DNA of 64,000 nucleotides, taken from the NCBI GenBank assembly GCA_028583405.1, contig CM053260.1, positions 13,848,660-13,912,659 of the forward strand. The letters are read 5' to 3'. Position numbers and translations under genes: made by a program. The notes beneath the pieces are model-generated. The model saw nothing but the letters and a program-made list of their open reading frames with translations. It made no database searches and was not told the DNA's origin. Source of the stretch: Pogonophryne albipinna (taxonomy: Eukaryota > Chordata > Actinopteri > Perciformes > Artedidraconidae). Positions 61,460 to 64,000 of the stretch are shown here, in pieces. The first letter of the stretch is position 1, and every line of letters begins with the position of its first letter.

Positions 61460-62608
61460 AGGGGGGGTAGGTAAGTTTGAGAAACCGGCTCGAGATACAC
61501 TTTTTGTTATATTCCATGGAATGCTCTTAACATCCCGATAGCAATGAATATCTTAAGTGCTTTGACAAAAAATCCATAAAAAAATTTCATCTGTGGAAGC
61601 CGTAATACTGTAAAAAGTACGACCAATCCGTTTAGCCGGCCCGGCTAAACGGATTGGATTGCCGTCCTGTCTGTCAGCCTTCCATCTCGTGCACGCACAA
61701 ATGTATCTCGTGCCCTCATTGGGCGTGCCGTCATTGGGCGTGCATTGCAGCAGTACTTCAATGACTCGCCAGCAACAGGCGGCCACTTTCACCATGGCAG
61801 AGTTAGGTTCAACATCGTCTACTGGTGGCAAAAGAAATAATGTAACGGAGCAAATTAGGAACAAAAACAAAGTGGAAACTAGGAGAATTCAAACCAGAGT
61901 CAATATCGGAGTTGCTTTTCAACGATGGCGACTACTGATGGAACACACCTATGGGGGTTATTCCCGATCTTTATTCAAGAGCGTGGTATTTAAATTTGAG
62001 AGCATACTTTATGTATTTATTTCCCTCAAACCCTGTCCTCGCACTCAAACAGTGCCTGCTTGCACTTAGATCTGCTTCTGCTCAAACTGTACGCTTGCAC
62101 TCAGATATATTGCTGCTTACGGATTTGTTCTGCTCTCAGATTTATTCTCTGCGCGCTCGAAACTTTTGTGCAACAATCCTGTCAAAATCCCTCAACCAAT
62201 AGGAGGCCAGGTGTCCTTGCGGGTGCGTTCGTTTTACTTATTACAGCGTCCCGTAAGGGCGGTTACTCTTTGGTTTGTCTTTGGTGCGATGACAGGGTTT
62301 GAGTGAAGGAAATCAATAAAGTATGCTCTCAAATGTAAATACCACGCTCTTGAATAAAGATAGGGAATAACCCCCATACACACCGAGTTGAAATCTGACT
62401 CCGTGGTCGCTCTTTTTCTCTTGGACAGGTTTTGTATGGTTTACAATTCCCCTGAACTATATAGCCAACCTAAGTCATGTGCGCGTTCATGTGTGTTGGA
62501 GGAGGTGCTCTGTAAGGAAGTCTGAAGGAAGGGGCGGATTCTTTTCGGCTGTGTACTTTCAAATTTTAGTGCACTCGAGCCGGTTTCTGAAACTTACCTA
62601 CCCCCCCT
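61460..62608. mobile_element. TTAA-flanked MITE (right-arm duplicate of copy 2)
   Basis: Mirror of 37216-38364, TTAA at 61456-61459 and 62609-62612, with the full hairpin near 61630. Confidence 0.85.
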
Positions 62609-62779
62609 TTAAGATCAATGATCTAAAAAACTATTAGACAGCTTACTCTCTGTTAAAAAAGTAGGATTCTTTAAATGTATCTATATATTGTCTGTACAAA
62701 ATTGTATAATATCAGGCCAGTGTGTGTGAATTATTATCTTAAGGTTTTTCGTCAGAATGTATTATGGTGCATTATTTAC

Positions 62780-63400
62780 GAATTTTTGTTCTCAAAAAAC
62801 AGTGCATTGTGTGTAATACAACTGTGATTTTTATTAAATTAGTTTTAAGGAAGGCCAGAGCTTCAGCTGTGTCCAATAGATTGTTCCCTTTTAGTTAACG
62901 TTTTTTAAAATAACATTATATTCCTATTTGATCCTGTCCCCTTTATTGTATTACGGAGAGCAATGTGAGCGTCCATTCCCATTGGATAACGGAGGATTTT
63001 ACACCCGGAAGTAAGTATTCTCTTTACTGTCGATTGATTTTACAGTGATATCTGCACTACTCATCAACTCAAAAACACCAGATTATCCTTGTTGATTACA
63101 CAACATTGATTGGTTTAAATTGTGTACAATGCTTTTGTAATTTTCCCCTTCGATTCGGAGAAACAAATATGTGTTCAGTTTAGGATGGCCGAAGACACTA
63201 CACTACCCAGAATCCTCAGCTATCGTTTGGGACTACACCATGTGCTTTGCTTGACAAACCCTGGACAAACCCCGTGATTTGTCCTCAAGCTCTGTGATTG
63301 GATGTTGGAGTAGCAGTGCGCGAAATTTACGCTGAGCGACAAACAGCATTTTGAAATGGAATGAAACCCATCGACGGCACACTATTCAAAACAGGAATCG
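62780..63400 (+). repeat. promoter-like repeat, mirror of copy D
   Basis: It contains CACCCGGAAGTAAGTATTC (63003), ACTACACTACCCAGAATCC (63198) and CTCTGTGATTGGA (63290) in the same order as copies A and C. Confidence 0.7.
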
Positions 63401-63639
63401 AACGTCTCCTACCCCCCCCCCCTTAGGTCACAGGCTCCTCCAACAGTGCAACACAATAAAACAGATACACAGAAAAAATAGTGCAAATCAATACAAAAAG
63501 AAAAATAGTAAAATAGTAAAAAGTGAAATAGTGCAATAAGAGTCTATACAAGTGATTGGAATATATGATATATTAGACAAATCATTTCTAAGTAGCAGCC
63601 AGATTAATGTTATGGATGTTATTTCAAAGTTCAGGTGTT

Positions 63640-64000
63640 TTATGGCGCGTTTCCACTGCAGGCCTAGCTCGGCCTCGCTCGGTTTGGTTAGGCCTTATTA
63701 GGCCCGGCTCACTTTAATGCTGCGCTTCCATTACAGTTTAGGAACTGGGGTAGTTACTATAGTAACGCAGTGTAGGCGGAGCCGTGACGTCATCTTCAAT
63801 GAGCGCCCCAAACAACAACACAGCCGTTAGCTCTTAGCACTCAGAGCTCACAGCTCTTCATATCTGTTCAGAAACTAGACAAAAGTTAAACAAGTACAAA
63901 CCACAGACTGCCTGTGTCATGGCGAATACAGTCGCTGGTTTATTTATGTCTGTATATGCCGTTGTTGTGAGTGTGGACGGTCGGAGCATATATAACGTTA
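63640..64000. mobile_element. TTATGGCGCG element, partial mirror copy at the window edge
   Basis: It begins TTTATGGCGCGTTTCCACTG and continues to the end of the window as the reverse complement of 36182 back to about 35824. Confidence 0.75.

Larger units (their letters stand above)
35824..64000. repeat. mirror-image inverted duplication centred on the gap
   Basis: Position x in the left arm corresponds to about 99829-x in the right arm; the sum drifts to about 99823 at the outer ends through small indels. Arms run 49414 down to about 35824 and 50415 up to 64000, and continue beyond the window. All features of one arm recur in the other on the opposite strand. Confidence 0.97.

Overview
This is vertebrate, most likely teleost (ray-finned fish), nuclear DNA. 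It has small exons with GT/AG splice sites, introns packed with fish-type DNA transposons and LINE fragments, and three recognisable vertebrate loci, all on the minus strand in the left part. From right to left these are the 3' half of foxj3, a gene for a very acidic single-pass membrane protein, and the 5' half of prdm2 (RIZ1). Almost all short open frames elsewhere are repeat-derived or chance. Layout: positions 1-6430 hold the 5' part of prdm2 on the minus strand: an untranslated first exon at about 6349-6430, the start exon, and three more exons that together encode the whole PR/SET domain. The zinc-finger exons lie beyond position 1. Positions 6430-12480 are intergenic, with a LINE-2-like fragment and a nested TTAA-flanked MITE. 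Positions 12636-15433 hold the last two exons of the acidic membrane protein gene. A signal-peptide exon at 38429-38501 on the same strand is in matching phase and is my candidate first exon, which would make 15434-38428 one intron of about 23 kb. That interval is a nest of transposons: a foldback element with telomere-like motifs, P/THAP-like and hAT-like elements with target-site duplications, LINE pieces, and several copies of an unnamed repeat carrying promoter-like motifs. Positions 42950-49414 hold the 3' end of foxj3 (four exons and a 3'UTR of about 4.5 kb). At 49415-50414 there is a run of exactly 1000 N. From 50415 to 64000 the sequence is the reverse complement of 49414 back to about 35824. 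The two edges of the gap are the same base, so the window contains a mirror image at least 13.6 kb per arm. In the places I compared by eye, the arms differ only by 1-2 base insertions or deletions, mostly in homopolymers or dinucleotide runs, and not by substitutions. Together with the round-number gap and two foxj3 copies cut at the same base with no room for their missing exons, this favours a scaffolding or fold-back artefact over a genuine palindrome. All right-arm features are therefore listed as duplicates. The gene order acidic membrane protein -> prdm2, same strand and adjacent, matches mammalian PDPN -> PRDM2. The acidic gene may therefore occupy the podoplanin position, with a much enlarged glutamate-rich ectodomain. 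I consider this the most interesting biological lead in the window.
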